Positions 34,801 to 48,579 of a stretch of DNA of 64,000 nucleotides are shown piece by piece (the first letter of the stretch is position 1; each line of letters begins with the position of its first letter). The notes under the pieces are model-generated. The model saw only the letters and a program-made list of their open reading frames with translations, had not been told where the DNA came from and ran no database searches. The stretch comes from Flaccisagitta enflata (Eukaryota > Chaetognatha > Sagittoidea > Aphragmophora), in NCBI GenBank assembly GCA_965153355.1, contig OZ231128.1, forward strand, positions 32,302,001 to 32,366,000, written 5' to 3'. The translations under genes were made by a program, and so were the position numbers.

Positions 34801-37032
34801 ATTTTTCTCAAATTTTGGGTTCTATGAATGGTTTTAAAGGTGTTTTCAACTTGTTTACATGTTAGCATGCTTACCTAGTCAAAAAATAAACAAACGTAGC
34901 CTATTATACAGAGTTTGATACTTTCGAGATTCTATTATAACTAAGAGGGGGTCACTATACATATTTTGAAAAACTGATCTGAAACCATCAGAAACTAAGA
35001 AAAAGAGAACTTAGAATGCTGAAAAACAAGATTGGGGCCATTTGCTAGACATACTAAGCCCAAAACAGGTCAAAAATGGCTTGAAAAAACCCCTATTTTG
35101 CTCTTATTTTGAGAAGGTTAAAATTAAGGAGAATTTAAGCCTTATTTGGTGGATTTTTCTCAAATTTTGGGTTCTATGAATGGTTTTAAAGGTGTTTTCA
35201 ACTTGTTTACATGTTAGCATGCTTACCTAGTCAAAAAATAAACAAACAAGCCAAAAAATACAGGTTTGATACTATCGAGATTCTCTTATAAAGAGTGGGT
35301 CACTATACATATTTTGAAAAACTGATCTGAAACCATCAGAAACTAAGAAAAAGAGAACTTAGAATGCTGAAAAACAAGATTGGGGCCATTTGCTAGACAT
35401 ACTAAGCCCAAAACAGGTCAAAAATGGCTTGAAAAAACCCCTATTTTGCTCTTATTTTGAGAAGGTTAAAATTAAGGAGAATTTAAGCCTTATTTGGTGG
35501 ATTTTTCTCAAATTTTGGGTTCTATGAATGGTTTTAAAGGTGTTTTCAACTTGTTTACATGTTAGCATGCTTACCTAGTCAAAAAATAAACAAACAAGCC
35601 AAAAAATACAGGTTTGATACTATCGAGATTCTCTTATAAAGAGGGGGTCACTATACATATTTTGAAAAACTGATCTGAAACCATCAGAAACTAAGAAAAA
35701 GAGAACTTAGAATGCTGAAAAACAAGATTGGGGCCATTTGCTAGACATACTAAGCCTAAAACAGGTCAAAAATGGCTTGAAAAAACCCCTATTTTGCTCT
35801 TATTTTGAGAAGGTTAAAATTAAGGAGAATTTAAGCCTTATTTGGTGGATTTTTCTCAAATTTTGGGTTCTATGAATGGTTTTAAAGGTGTTTTCAACTT
35901 GTTTACATGTTAGCATGCTTATCTAGTCAAAAATAAACAAACAAGCCAAAAAATACAGGTTTGATACTATCGAGATTCTCTTATAAAGAGGGGGTCACTA
36001 TACATATTTTGAAAAACTGATCTGAAACCATCAGAAACTAAGAAAAAGAGAACTTAGAATGCTGAAAAACAAGATTGGGGCCATTTGCTAGACATACTAA
36101 GCCTAAAACAGGTCAAAAATGGCTTTAAAAAACAAAAAGATTGCTCTTATTTTGAGAAGGTTAAAATTAAGGAGAATTTAAGCCTTATTTGGTGGATTTT
36201 TCTCAAATTTTGGGTTCTATGAATGGTTTTAAAGGTGTTTTCAACTTGTTTACATGTTAGCATGCTTACCTAGTCAAAAAATAAACAAACAAGCCAAAAA
36301 ATACAGGTTTGATACTATCGAGATTCTCTTATAATTAAGAGGGGGTCACTATACATATTTTGAAAAACTGATCTGAAACCATCAGAAACTAAGAAAAAGA
36401 GAACTTAGAATGCTGAAAAACAAGATTGGGGCCATTTGCTAGACATACTAAGCCCAAAACAGGTCAAAAATGGCTTGAAAAAACCCCTATTTTGCTCTTA
36501 TTTTGAGAAGGTTAAAATTAAGGAGAATTTAAGCCTTATTTGGTGGATTTTTCTCAAATTTTGGGTTCTATGAATGGTTTTAAAGGTGTTTTCAACTTGT
36601 TTACATGTTAGCATGCTTACCTAGTCAAAAAATAAACAAACAAGCCAAAAAATACAGGTTTGATACTATCGAGATTCTCTTATAAAGAGGGGGTCACTAT
36701 ACATATTTTGAAAAACTGATCTGAAACCATCAGAAACTAAGAAAAAGAGAACTTAGAATGCTGAAAAACAAGATTGGGGCCATTTGCTAGACATACTAAG
36801 CCCAAAACAGGTCAAAAATGGCTTGAAAAACCCCTATTTTGCTCTTATTTTGAGAAGGTTAAAATTAAGGAGAATTTAAGCCTTATTTGGTGGATTTTTC
36901 TCAAATTTTGGGTTCTATGAATGGTTTTAAAGGTGTTTTCAACTTGTTTACATGTTAGCATGCTTACCTAGTCAAAAAATAAACAAACAAGCCAAAAATT
37001 ACAGGTTTGATACTATCAAGATTCTCTTATAA
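31879..37032 (+). repeat. array block 5: B + 13 A (longest A run)
   Basis: It includes an aberrant junction at about 34880-34943 (AAACGTAGCCTATTATACAG, then ATTATAACTAAGAGG) and the longer junction before the penultimate A (about 36336). Confidence 0.93.
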
Positions 37033-40000
37033 GAAGGGAGACAATAGGCTGAGTCTGAAACATAAGGGGTATTTTGAGCATTTTCAAAGCTGTGTCACAG
37101 TTGTAAAAATGCAACCACATTGATGATTTTGGTGTGCATCCTCCTTGAACATTGTACTTTGACTTTGACTAAAAAATGGAATTTTGGGCTGAACTGCCTA
37201 CAAAATGACTAATTTACCCCTTTTACCTACCACTACCTTGTCAAATATGGATTTTTGAAGCTTGACAACCCCAAATCTATCATCAATATATCCAAAAAAT
37301 GAATTTTCCCAAGGTATCCTGAACTTGGGTTATGCTGTTTAGATGTTACTTAAGGGATTTGGGCTAAAAAAATCCAAATCCACCAGTTTGTTTTTTCCTA
37401 ATATTGTCCTCAAGCCAACTCCACTACTTTTTGACCAAATTTGCATAAATATCGTATATTACTTCCATTTGAGTTTTTTGCAGTCAAATTCTATAATCTA
37501 AGTCCAAAAACTCTTTCAATCCACTCATCAGCACTTCAGCTAAGGAGCCGACTCAAAAATTGCTACCTTACTCAACCTCTAGGCTCAGAACGAGATCTTA
37601 TGTTTTCCTAGTTCTACCTTATCAGCGTGAGAGGTCGCGAGGGGCGTTGTCTCCTGTCTTATTAAGAGGGGGTCACTATACATATTTTGAAAAACTGATC
37701 TGAAACCATCAGAAACTGAGAAAAAGAGAACTTAGAATGCTGAAAAACAAGATTGGGGCCATTTGCTAGACATACTAGGCCCAAAACAGGTCTAAAATGG
37801 CTTGAAAAACACCTATTTTGCTCTAATTTTGAGAAGGTCAAAATTGAGGAGAATTTAAGCCTTATTTGGTGGATTTTTCTCAAATTTTGGGTTCTATGAA
37901 TGGTTTTAAAGGTGTTTTCAACTTGTTTACATGTTAGCATGCTTACCTAGTCAAAAAATAAACAAACAAGCCAAAAAATACAGGTTTGATACTATCGAGA
38001 TTCTCTTATAAAGAGGGGGTCACTATACATATTTTGAAAAACTGATCTGAAACCATCAGAAACTAAGAAAAAGAGAACTTAGAATGCTGAAAAACAAGAT
38101 TGGGGCCATTTGCTAGACATACTAAGCCTAAAACAGGTCAAAAATGGCTTGAAAAAACCCCTATTTTGCTCTTATTTTGAGAAGGTTAAAATTAAGGAGA
38201 ATTTAAGCCTTATTTGGTGGATTTTTCTCAAATTTTGGGTTCTATGAATGGTTTTAAAGGTGTTTTTAACTTGTTTACATGTTAGCATGCTTACCTAGTC
38301 AAAAAATAAACAAACAAGCCAAAAAATACAGGTTTGATACTATCGAGATTCTCTTATAAAGAGGGGGTCACTATACATATTTTGAAAAACTGATCTGAAA
38401 CCATCAGAAACTAAGAAAAAGAGAACTTAGAATGCTGAAAAACAAGATTGGGGCCATTTGCTAGACATACTAAGCCTAAAACAGGTCAAAAATGGCTTGA
38501 AAAAACCCCTATTTTGCTCTTATTTTGAGAAGGTTAAAATTAAGGAGAATTTAAGCCTTATTTGGTGGATTTTTCTCAAATTTTGGGTTCTATGAATGGT
38601 TTTAAAGGTGTTTTCAACTTGTTTACATGTTAGCATGCTTACCTAGTCAAAAAATAAACAAACAAGCCAAAAAATACAGGTTTGATACTATCGAGATTCT
38701 CTTATAATTAAGAGGGGGTCACTATACATATTTTGAAAAACTGATCTGAAACCATCAGAAACTAAGAAAAAGAGAACTTAGAATGCTGAAAAACAAGATT
38801 GGGGCCATTTGCTAGACATACTAAGCCCAAAACAGGTCAAAAATGGCTTGAAAAAACCCCTATTTTGCTCTTATTTTGAGAAGGTTAAAATTAAGGAGAA
38901 TTTAAGCCTTATTTGGTGGATTTTTCTCAAATTTTGGGTTCTATGAATGGTTTTAAAGGTGTTTTCAACTTGTTTACATGTTAGCATGCTTACCTAGTCA
39001 AAAAATAAACAAACAAGCCAAAAAATACAGGTTTGATACTATCGAGATTCTCTTATAAAGAGGGGGTCACTATACATATTTTGAAAAACTGATCTGAAAC
39101 CATCAGAAACTAAGAAAAAGAGAACTTAGAATGCTGAAAAACAAGATTGGGGCCATTTGCTAGACATACTAAGCCCAAAAAAGGTCAAAAATTGGATGAA
39201 AAAACCACAATTTTGCTCTTATTTTGAGAAGGTTAAAATTAAGGAGAATTTAAGCCTTATTTGGTGGATTTTTCTCAAATTTTGGGTTCTATGAATGGTT
39301 TTAAAGGTGTTTTAACTTGTTTACATGTTAGCATGCTTACCTAGTCAAAAAATAAACAAACAAGCCAAAAAATACAGGTTTGATACTATCGAGATTCTCT
39401 TATAAAGAGGGGGTCACTATACATATTTTGAAAAACTGATCTGAAACCATCAGAAACTAAGAAAAAGAGAACTTAGAATGCTGAAAAACAAGATTGGGGC
39501 CATTTGCTAGACATACTAAGCCCAAAACAGGTCAAAAATGGCTTGAAAAAAACCCTATTTTGCTCTTATTTTGAGAAGGTTAAAATTAAGGAGAATTTAA
39601 GCCTTATTTGGTGGATTTTTCTCAAATTTTGGGTTCTATGAATGGTTTTAAAGGTGTTTTCAACTTGTTTACATGTTAGCATGCTTACCTAGTCAAAAAA
39701 TAAACAAACAAGCCAAAAATACAGGTTTGATACTATCGAGATTCTCTTATAAAGAGGGGGTCACTATACATATTTTGAAAAACTGATCTGAAACCATCAG
39801 AAACTAAGAAAAAGAGAACTTAGAATGCTGAAAAACAAGATTGGGGCCATTTGCTAGACATACTAAGCCTAAAACAGGTCAAAAATGGCTTGAAAAAACC
39901 CCTATTTTGCTCTTATTTTGAGAAGGTTAAAATTAAGGAGAATTTAAGCCTTATTTGGTGGATTTTTCTCAAATTTTGGGTTCTATGAATGGTTTTTAAA

Positions 40001-41145
40001 GGTGTTTTCAACTTGTTTACATGTTAGCATGCTTACCTAGTCAAAAAATAAACAAACAAGCCAAAAATACAGGTTTGATACTATCGAGATTCTCTTATAA
40101 AGAGGGGGTCACTATACATATTTTGAAAAACTGATCTGAAACCATCAGAAACTAAGAAAAAGAGAACTTAGAATGCTGAAAAACAAGATTGGGGCCATTT
40201 GCTAGACATACTAGGCCCAAAACAGGTCAAAAATGGCTTGAAAAAACCCCTATTTTGCTCTTATTTTGAGAAGGTTAAAATTAAGGAGAATTTAAGCCTT
40301 ATTTGGTGGATTTTTCTCAAATTTTGGGTTCTATGAATGGTTTTAAAGGTGTTTTCAACTTGTTTACATGTTAGCATGCTTACCTAGTCAAAAAATAAAC
40401 AAACAAGCCAAAAAATACAGGTTTGATACTATCGAGATTCTCTTATAATTAAGAGGGGGTCACTATACATATTTTGAAAAACTGATCTGAAACCATCAGA
40501 AACTAAGAAAAAGAGAACTTAGAATGCTGAAAAACAAGATTGGGGCCATTTGCTAGACATACTAAGCCCAAAACAGGTCAAAAATGGCTTGAAAAAACCC
40601 CTATTTTGCTCTTATTTTGAGAAGGTTAAAATTAAGGAGAATTTAAGCCTTATTTGGTGGATTTTCTCAAATTTTGGGTTCTATGAATGGTTTTAAAGGT
40701 ATTTTCAACTTGTTTACATGTTAGCATGCTTACCTAGTCAAAAAATAAACAAACAAGCCAAAAAATACAGGTTTGATACTATCGAGATTCTCTTATAAAG
40801 AGGGGGTCACTATACATATTTTGAAAAACTGATCTGAAACCATCAGAAACTAAGAAAAAGAGAACTTAGAATGCTGAAAAACAAGATTGGGGCCATTTGC
40901 TAGACATACTAAGCCCAAAACAGGTCAAAAATGGCTTGAAAAAACCCCTATTTTGCTCTTATTTTGAGAAGGTTAAATTAAGGAGAATTTAAGCCTTATT
41001 TGGTGGATTTTTCTCAAATTTTGGGTTCTATGAATGGTTTTAAAGGTGTTTTCAACTTGTTTACATGTTAGCATGCTTACCTAGTCAAAAAATAAACAAA
41101 CAAGCCAAAAAATACAGGTTTGATACTATCGAGATTCTCTTATAA
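37033..41145 (+). repeat. array block 6: B + 10 A
   Basis: The longer junction occurs before the fourth and ninth A, exactly as expected for two canonical five-A blocks fused by loss of the B between them. The first A is a diverged variant (GGTCAAAATTGAGGAG). Confidence 0.93.
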
Positions 41146-43514
41146 GAAGGGAGACAATAGGCTGAGTCTGAAACATTAAGGGGTATTTTGAGCATTTTCA
41201 AAGCTGTGTCACAGTTGTAAAAATGCAACCACATTGATGATTTTTGGTGTGCATCCTCCTTGAACATTGTACTTTGACTAAAAAATGGAATTTTGGGCTG
41301 AACTGCCTACAAAATGACTAATTTACCCCTTTTACCTACCACTACCTTGTCAAATATGGATTTTTGAAGCTTGACAACCCCAAATCTATCATCAATATAT
41401 CCAAAAAATGAATTTTCCCAAGGTATCCTGAACTTGGGTTATGCTGTTTAGATGTTACTTAAGGGATTTGGGCTAAAAAAATCCAAATCCACCAGTTTGT
41501 TTTTTCCTAATATTGTCCTCAAGCCAACTCCACTACTTTTTGACCAAATTTGCATAAATATCGTATATTACTTCCAATTGAGTTTTTTGCAGTCAAATTC
41601 TATAATCTAAGTCCAAAAACTCTTTCAATCCACTCATCAGCACTTCAGCTAAGGAGCCGACTCAAAAATTGCTACCTTACTCAACCTCTAGGCTCAGAAC
41701 GAGATCTTATGTTTTCCTAGTTCTACCTTATCAGCGTGAGAGGTCGCGAGGGGCGTTGTCTCCTGTCTTATTAAGAGGGGGTCACTATACATATTTTGAA
41801 AAACTGATCTGAAACCATCAGAAACTAAGAAAAAGAGAACTTAGAATGCTGAAAAACAAGATTGGGGCCATTTGCTAGACATACTAAGCCCAAAACAGGT
41901 CAAAAATGGCTTGAAAAAACCCCTATTTTGCTCTTATTTTGAGAAGGTTAAAATTAAGGAGAATTTAAGCCTTATTTGGTGGATTTTTCTCAAATTTTGG
42001 GTTCTATGAATGGTTTTAAAGGTGTTTTCAACTTGTTTACATGTTAGCATGCTTACCTAGTCAAAAAATAAACAACAAGCCAAAAAATACAGGTTTGATA
42101 CTATCGAGATTCTCTTATAAAGAGGGGGTCACTATACATATTTTGAAAAACTGATCTGAAACCATCAGAAACTAAGAAAAAGAGAACTTAGAATGCTGAA
42201 AAACAAGATTGGGGCCATTTGCTAGACATACTAAGCCTAAAACAGGTCAAAAATGGCTTGAAAAAACCCCTATTTTGCTCTTATTTTGAGAAGGTTAAAA
42301 TTAAGGAGAATTTAAGCCTTATTTGGTGGATTTTTCTCAAATTTTGGGTTCTATGAATGGTTTTAAAGGTGTTTTCAACTTGTTTACATGTTAGCATGCT
42401 TACCTAGTCAAAAAATAAACAAACAAGCCAAAAAATACAGGTTTGATACTATCGAGATTCTCTTATAAAGAGGGGGTCACTATACATATTTTGAAAAACT
42501 GATCTGAAACCATCAGAAACTAAGAAAAAGAGAACTTAGAATGCTGAAAAACAAGATTGGGGCCATTTGCTAGACATACTAAGCCTAAAACAGGTCAAAA
42601 ATGGCTTGAAAAAACCCCTATTTTGCTCTTATTTTGAGAAGGTTAAAATTAAGGAGAATTTAAGCCTTATTTGGTGGATTTTTCTCAAATTTTGGGTTCT
42701 ATGAATGGTTTTAAAGGTGTTTTCAACTTGTTTACATGTTAGCATGCTTACCTAGTCAAAAAATAAACAAACAAGCCAAAAATACTTGTTTGATACTATC
42801 GAGATTCTCTTATAATTAAGAGGGGGTCACTATACATATTTTGAAAAACTGATCTGAAACCATCAGAAACTAAGAAAAAGAGAACTTAGAATGCTGAAAA
42901 ACAAGATTGGGGCCATTTGCTAGACATACTAAGCCCAAAACAGGTCAAAAATGGCTTGAAAAAAACCCTATTTTGCTCTTATTTTGAGAAGGTTAAAATT
43001 AAGGAGAATTTAAGCCTTATTTGGTGGATTTTTCTCAAATTTTGGGTTCTATGAATGGTTTTAAAGGTGTTTTCAACTTGTTTACATGTTAGCATGCTTA
43101 CCTAGTCAAAAAATAAACAAACAAGCCAAAAAATACAGGTTTGATACTATCGAGATTCTCTTATAAAGAGGGGGTCACTATACATATTTTGAAAAACTGA
43201 TCTGAAACCATCAGAAACTAAGAAAAAGAGAACTTAGAATGCTGAAAAACAAGATTGGGGCCATTTGCTAGACATACTAAGCCCAAAACAGGTCAAAAAT
43301 GGCTTGAAAAAAACCCTATTTTGCTCTTATTTTGAGAAGGTTAAAATTAAGGAGAATTTAAGCCTTATTTGGTGGATTTTTCTCAAATTTTGGGTTCTAT
43401 GAATGGTTTTAAAGGTGTTTTCAACTTGTTTACATGTTAGCATGCTTACCTAGTCAAAAAATAAACAAACAAGCCAAAAAATACAGGTTTGATACTATCA
43501 AGATTCTCTTATAA
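41146..43514 (+). repeat. array block 7: B + 5 A (canonical)
   Basis: C, T, T, C, C pattern with the longer junction before the fourth A (about 42818). Confidence 0.95.
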
Positions 43515-46212
43515 GAAGGGAGACAATAGGCTGAGTCTGAAACATAAGGGGTATTTTGAGCATTTTCAAAGCTGTGTCACAGTTGTAAAAATGCAACCAC
43601 ATTGATGATTTTTGGTGTGCATCCTCCTTGAACATTGTACTTTGACTAAAAAATGGAATTTTGGGCTGAACTGCCTACAAAATGACTAATTTACCCCTTT
43701 TACCTACCACTACCTTGTCAAATATGGATTTTTGAAGCTTGACAACCCCAAATCTATCATCAATATATCCAAAAAATGAATTTTCCCAAGGTATCCTGAA
43801 CTTGGGTTATGCTGTTTAGATGTTACTTAAGGGATTTGGGCTAAAAAAATCCAAATCCACCAGTTTGTTTTTTCCTAATATTGTCCTCAAGCCAACTCCA
43901 CTACTTTTTGACCAAATTTGCATAAATATCGTATATTACTTCCATTTGAGTTTTTTGCAGTCAAATTCTATAATCTAAGTCAAAAAACTCTTTCAATCCA
44001 CTCATCAGCACTTCAGCTAAGGAGCCGACTCAAAAATTGCTACCTTACTCAACCTCTAGGCTCAGAACGAGATCTTATGTTTTCCTAGTTCTACCTTATC
44101 AGCGTGAGAGGTCGCGAGGGGCGTTGTCTCCTGTCTTATTAAGAGGGGGTCACTATACATATTTTGAAAAACTGATCTGAAACCATCAGAAACTAAGAAA
44201 AAGAGAACTTAGAATGCTGAAAAACAAGATTGGGGCCATTTGCTAGACATACTAAGCCCAAAACAGGTCAAAAATGGCTTGAAAAAACCCCTATTTTGCT
44301 CTTATTTTGAGAAGGTTAAAATTAAGGAGAATTTAAGCCTTATTTGGTGGATTTTTCTCAAATTTTGGGTTCTATGAATGGTTTTAAAGGTGTTTTCAAC
44401 TTGTTTACATGTTAGCATGCTTACCTAGTCAAAAAATAAACAAACAAGCCAAAAAATACAGGTTTGATACTATCGAGATTCTCTTATAAAGAGGTCACTA
44501 TACATATTTTGAAAAACTGATCTGAAACCATCAGAAACTAAGAAAAAGAGAACTTAGAATGCTGAAAAACAAGATTGGGGCCATTTGCTAGACATACTAA
44601 GCCTAAAACAGGTCAAAAATGGCTTGAAAAACCCCTATTTTGCTCTTATTTTGAGAAGGTTAAAATTAAGGAGAATTTAAGCCTTATTTGGTGGATTTTT
44701 CTCAAATTTTGGGTTCTATGAATGGTTTTAAAGGTGTTTTCAACTTGTTTACATGTTAGCATGCTTACCTAGTCAAAAAATAAACAAACAAGCCAAAAAT
44801 ACAGGTTTGATACTATCGAGATTCTCTTATAAAGAGGGGGTCACTATACATATTTTGAAAAACTGATCTGAAACCATCAGAAACTAAGAAAAAGAGAACT
44901 TAGAATGCTGAAAAACAAGATTGGCCATTTGCTAGACATACTAAGCCTAAAACAGGTCAAAAATGGCTTGAAAAACCCCTATTTTGCTCTTATTTTGAGA
45001 AGGTTAAAATTAAGGAGAATTTAAGCCTTATTTGGTGGATTTTCTCAAATTTTGGGTTCTATGAATGGTTTTAAAGGTGTTTTCAACTTGTTTACATGTT
45101 AGCATGCTTACCTAGTCAAAAAATAAACAAACAAGCCAAAAAATACAGGTTTGATACTATCGAGATTCTCTTATAAGAGGGGTCACTATACATATTTTGA
45201 AAACTGATCTGAAACCATCAGAAACTAAGAAAAAGAGAACTTAGAATGCTGAAAAACAAGATTGGGGCCATTTGCTAGACATACTAAGCCTAAAACAGGT
45301 CAAAAATGGCTTGAAAAAACCCCTATTTTGCTATTATTTTGAGAAGGTTAAAATTAAGGAGAATTTAAGCCTTATTTGGTGGATTTTTATCAAATTTTGG
45401 GTTCTATGAATAGTTTTAAAGGTGTTTTCAACTTTTTTACATGTTAGCATGCTTACCTAGTCAAAAAATAAACAAACAAGCCAAAAAATACAGGTTTGAT
45501 ATATCGAGATTCTCTTATAATTAGAGGGGGTCACTATACATATTTTGAAAAACTGATCTGAAACCATCAGAAACTAAGAAAAAGAGAACTTAGAATGCTG
45601 AAAAACAAGATTGGGGCCATTTGCTAGACATACTAAGCCCAAAACAGGTCAAAAATGGCTTGAAAAAACCCCTATTTTGCTCTTATTTTGAGAAGGTTAA
45701 AATTAAGGAGAATTTAAGCCTTATTTGGTGGATTTTTCTCAAATTTTGGGTTCTATGAATGGTTTTAAAGGTGTTTTCAACTTGTTTACATGTTAGCATG
45801 CTTACCTAGTCAAAAAATAAACAAACAAGCCAAAAATACAGGTTTGATACTATCGAGATTCTAATTATAAAGAGGGGTCACTATACATATTTTGAAAAAC
45901 TGATCTGAAACCATCAGAAACTAAGAAAAAAAGAACTTAGAATGCAGAAAAACAAGATTGGGGCCATTTGCTAGACATACTAAGCCCAAAACAGGTCAAA
46001 AATGGCATGAAAAAACCCTATTTTGCTCTTATTTTGAGAAGGTTAAAATTAAGGAGAATTTAAGCCTTATTTGGTGGATTTTTCTCAAATTTTGGGTTCT
46101 ATGAATGGTTTTAAAGGTGTTTTCAACTTGTTTACATGTTAGCATGCTTACCTAGTCAAAAAATAAACAAACAAATAAAAATACAGGTTTGATACTATCG
46201 AGATTCTCTTAA
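43515..46212 (+). repeat. array block 8: B + 6 A
   Basis: Looks like the canonical block with one T-type A duplicated. Several A units have short deletions (GAGGTCAC at about 44491, GATTGGCC at about 44920). Confidence 0.93.
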
Positions 46213-48579
46213 GAAGGGAGACAATAGGCTGAGTCTGAAACATTAGGGGGTATTTTGAGCATTTTCAAAGCTGTGTCACAGTTGTAAAAATGCAACCACA
46301 TTGATGATTTTTGTGTGCATCCTCCTTGAACATTGTACTTTGACTAAAATGGAATTTTGGGCTGAACTGCCTACAAAATGACCAATTTACCCCTTTTACC
46401 TACCACTACCTTGTCAAATATGGATTTTTGAAGCTTGACAACCCCAAATCTATCATCAATATATCCAAAAAATGAATTTTCCCAAGGTATCCTGAACTTG
46501 GGTTATGTGTATTAGATGTTACTTAAGGGATTTGGGCTAAAAAATCCAAATCCACCAGTTTGTTTTTTCCTAATATTGTCCTCAAGCCAACTCCACTACT
46601 TTTTGACCAAATTTGCATAAATATCGTATATTACTTCCATATGAGTTTTTTGCAGTCAAATTCTATAATCTAAGTCCAAAAACTCTTTCAATCCACTCAT
46701 CAGCACTTCAGCTAAGGAGCCGACTCAAAAATTGCTACCTTACTCAACCTCTAGGCTCAGAAGGAGATCTTATGTTTTCCTAGTTCTACCTTATCAGCGT
46801 GAGAGGTCGCGAGGGGCGTTGTCTCCTGTCTTATTAAGAGGGGGTCACTATACATATTTTGAAAAACTGATCTGAAACCATCAGAAACTGAGAAAAAGAG
46901 AACTTAGAATGCTGAAAAACAAGATTGGGGCCATTTGCTAGACATACTAGGCCCAAAACAGGTCAAAAATGGCTTGAAAAACCCCTATTTTGCTTTTATT
47001 TTGAGAAGGTTAAAATTAAGGAGAATTTAAGCCTTATTTGGTGGATTTTCTCAAATTTTGGGTTCTATGAATGGTTTTAAAGGTATTTTTAACTTGTTTA
47101 CATGTTAGCATGCTTACCTGGTAAAAAAAATAAACAAACAAACCCAAAAATACAGGTTTGATACTATCAAGGTTCTCTTATGAGAGGGGTCACTATACAG
47201 TTTTTTGAAAAACTGATCTGAAACCATCAGAAACTAAGAAAAAGAGAACTTAGAATGCTGAAAAACAAGATTGGGGCCATTTGCTAGACATACTAAGCCA
47301 AAACAGGTCAAAAATGGCTTGAAAAAACCCCTATTTTGCTCTTATTTTGAGAAGGTTAAAATTAAGGAGAATTTAAGCCTTATTTGGTGGATTTTCTCAA
47401 ATTTTGGGTTCTATGAATGGTTTTAAAGGTGTTTTCAACTTGTTTACATGTTAGCATGCTTACCTAGTCAAAAAATAAACAAACAAGCCAAAAATACAGG
47501 TTTGATACTATCGAGATTCTCTTATAAAGAGGGGGTCACTATACATTTTCAGAAAAACTGATCTGAAACCATCAGAAACTAATGAAAAAAAGAGAACTTA
47601 GAATGCTGAAAAACAAGATTGGGGCCATTTGCTAGACATACTAAGCCTAAAACAGGTCAAAAATGGCTTGAAAAAACCCCTATTTTGCTCTTATTTTGAG
47701 AAGGTTAAAATTAAGGAGAATTTAAGCCTTATTTGGTGGATTTTTATAAAATTTTGGGTTCTATGAATGGTTTTAAAGGTGTTTTCAACTTGTTTACATG
47801 TTAGCATGCTTACCTAGTCAAAAAATAAACAAACAAGCCAAAAAATACAGGTTTGATACTATCGAGATTCTCTTATAATTAAGAGGGGGTCACTATACAT
47901 ATTTTGAAAAACTGATCTGAAACCATCAGAAACTAAGAAAAAGAGAACTTAGAATGCTGAAAAACAAGATTGGGGCCATTTGATAGACATACTAAGCCCA
48001 AAACAGGTCAAAAATGGCTTGAAAAAACCCCTATTTTGCTCTTATTTTGAGAAGGTTAAAATTAAGGAGAATTTAAGCCTTATTTGGTGGATTTTTCTCA
48101 AATTTTGGGTTCTATGAATGGTTTTAAAGGTGTTTTCAACTTGTTTACATGTTAGCATGCTTACCTAGTCAAAAAATAAACAAACAAGCCAAAAAATACA
48201 GGTTTGATACTATCGAGATTCTCTTATAAGAAGAGGGGGTCACTATACATATTTTGAAAAACTGATCTGAAACCATCAGAAACTAAGAAAAAGAGAACTT
48301 AGAATGCTGAAAAACAAGATTGGGGCCATTTGCTAGACATACTAAGCCCAAAACAGGTCAAAAATGGCTTGAAAAAAAACCTATTTTGCTCTTATTTTGT
48401 GAAGGTTAAAATTAAGGAGAATTTAAGCCTTATTTGGTGGATTTTTCTCAAATTTTGGGTTCTATAAATAGTTATAAAGTGTTTTCAACTTGTTTTACAT
48501 GTTAACATGCTTACCTAGTCAAAAAATAAACAAACAAGCCAAAAAATACAGGTTTGATACTATCAAGATTCTCTTATAA
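46213..48579 (+). repeat. array block 9: B + 5 A, more diverged
   Basis: The longer junction occurs before the fourth A (about 47880). The first A is of the AGGCCC type. Scattered substitutions are more frequent than further left. Confidence 0.93.
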
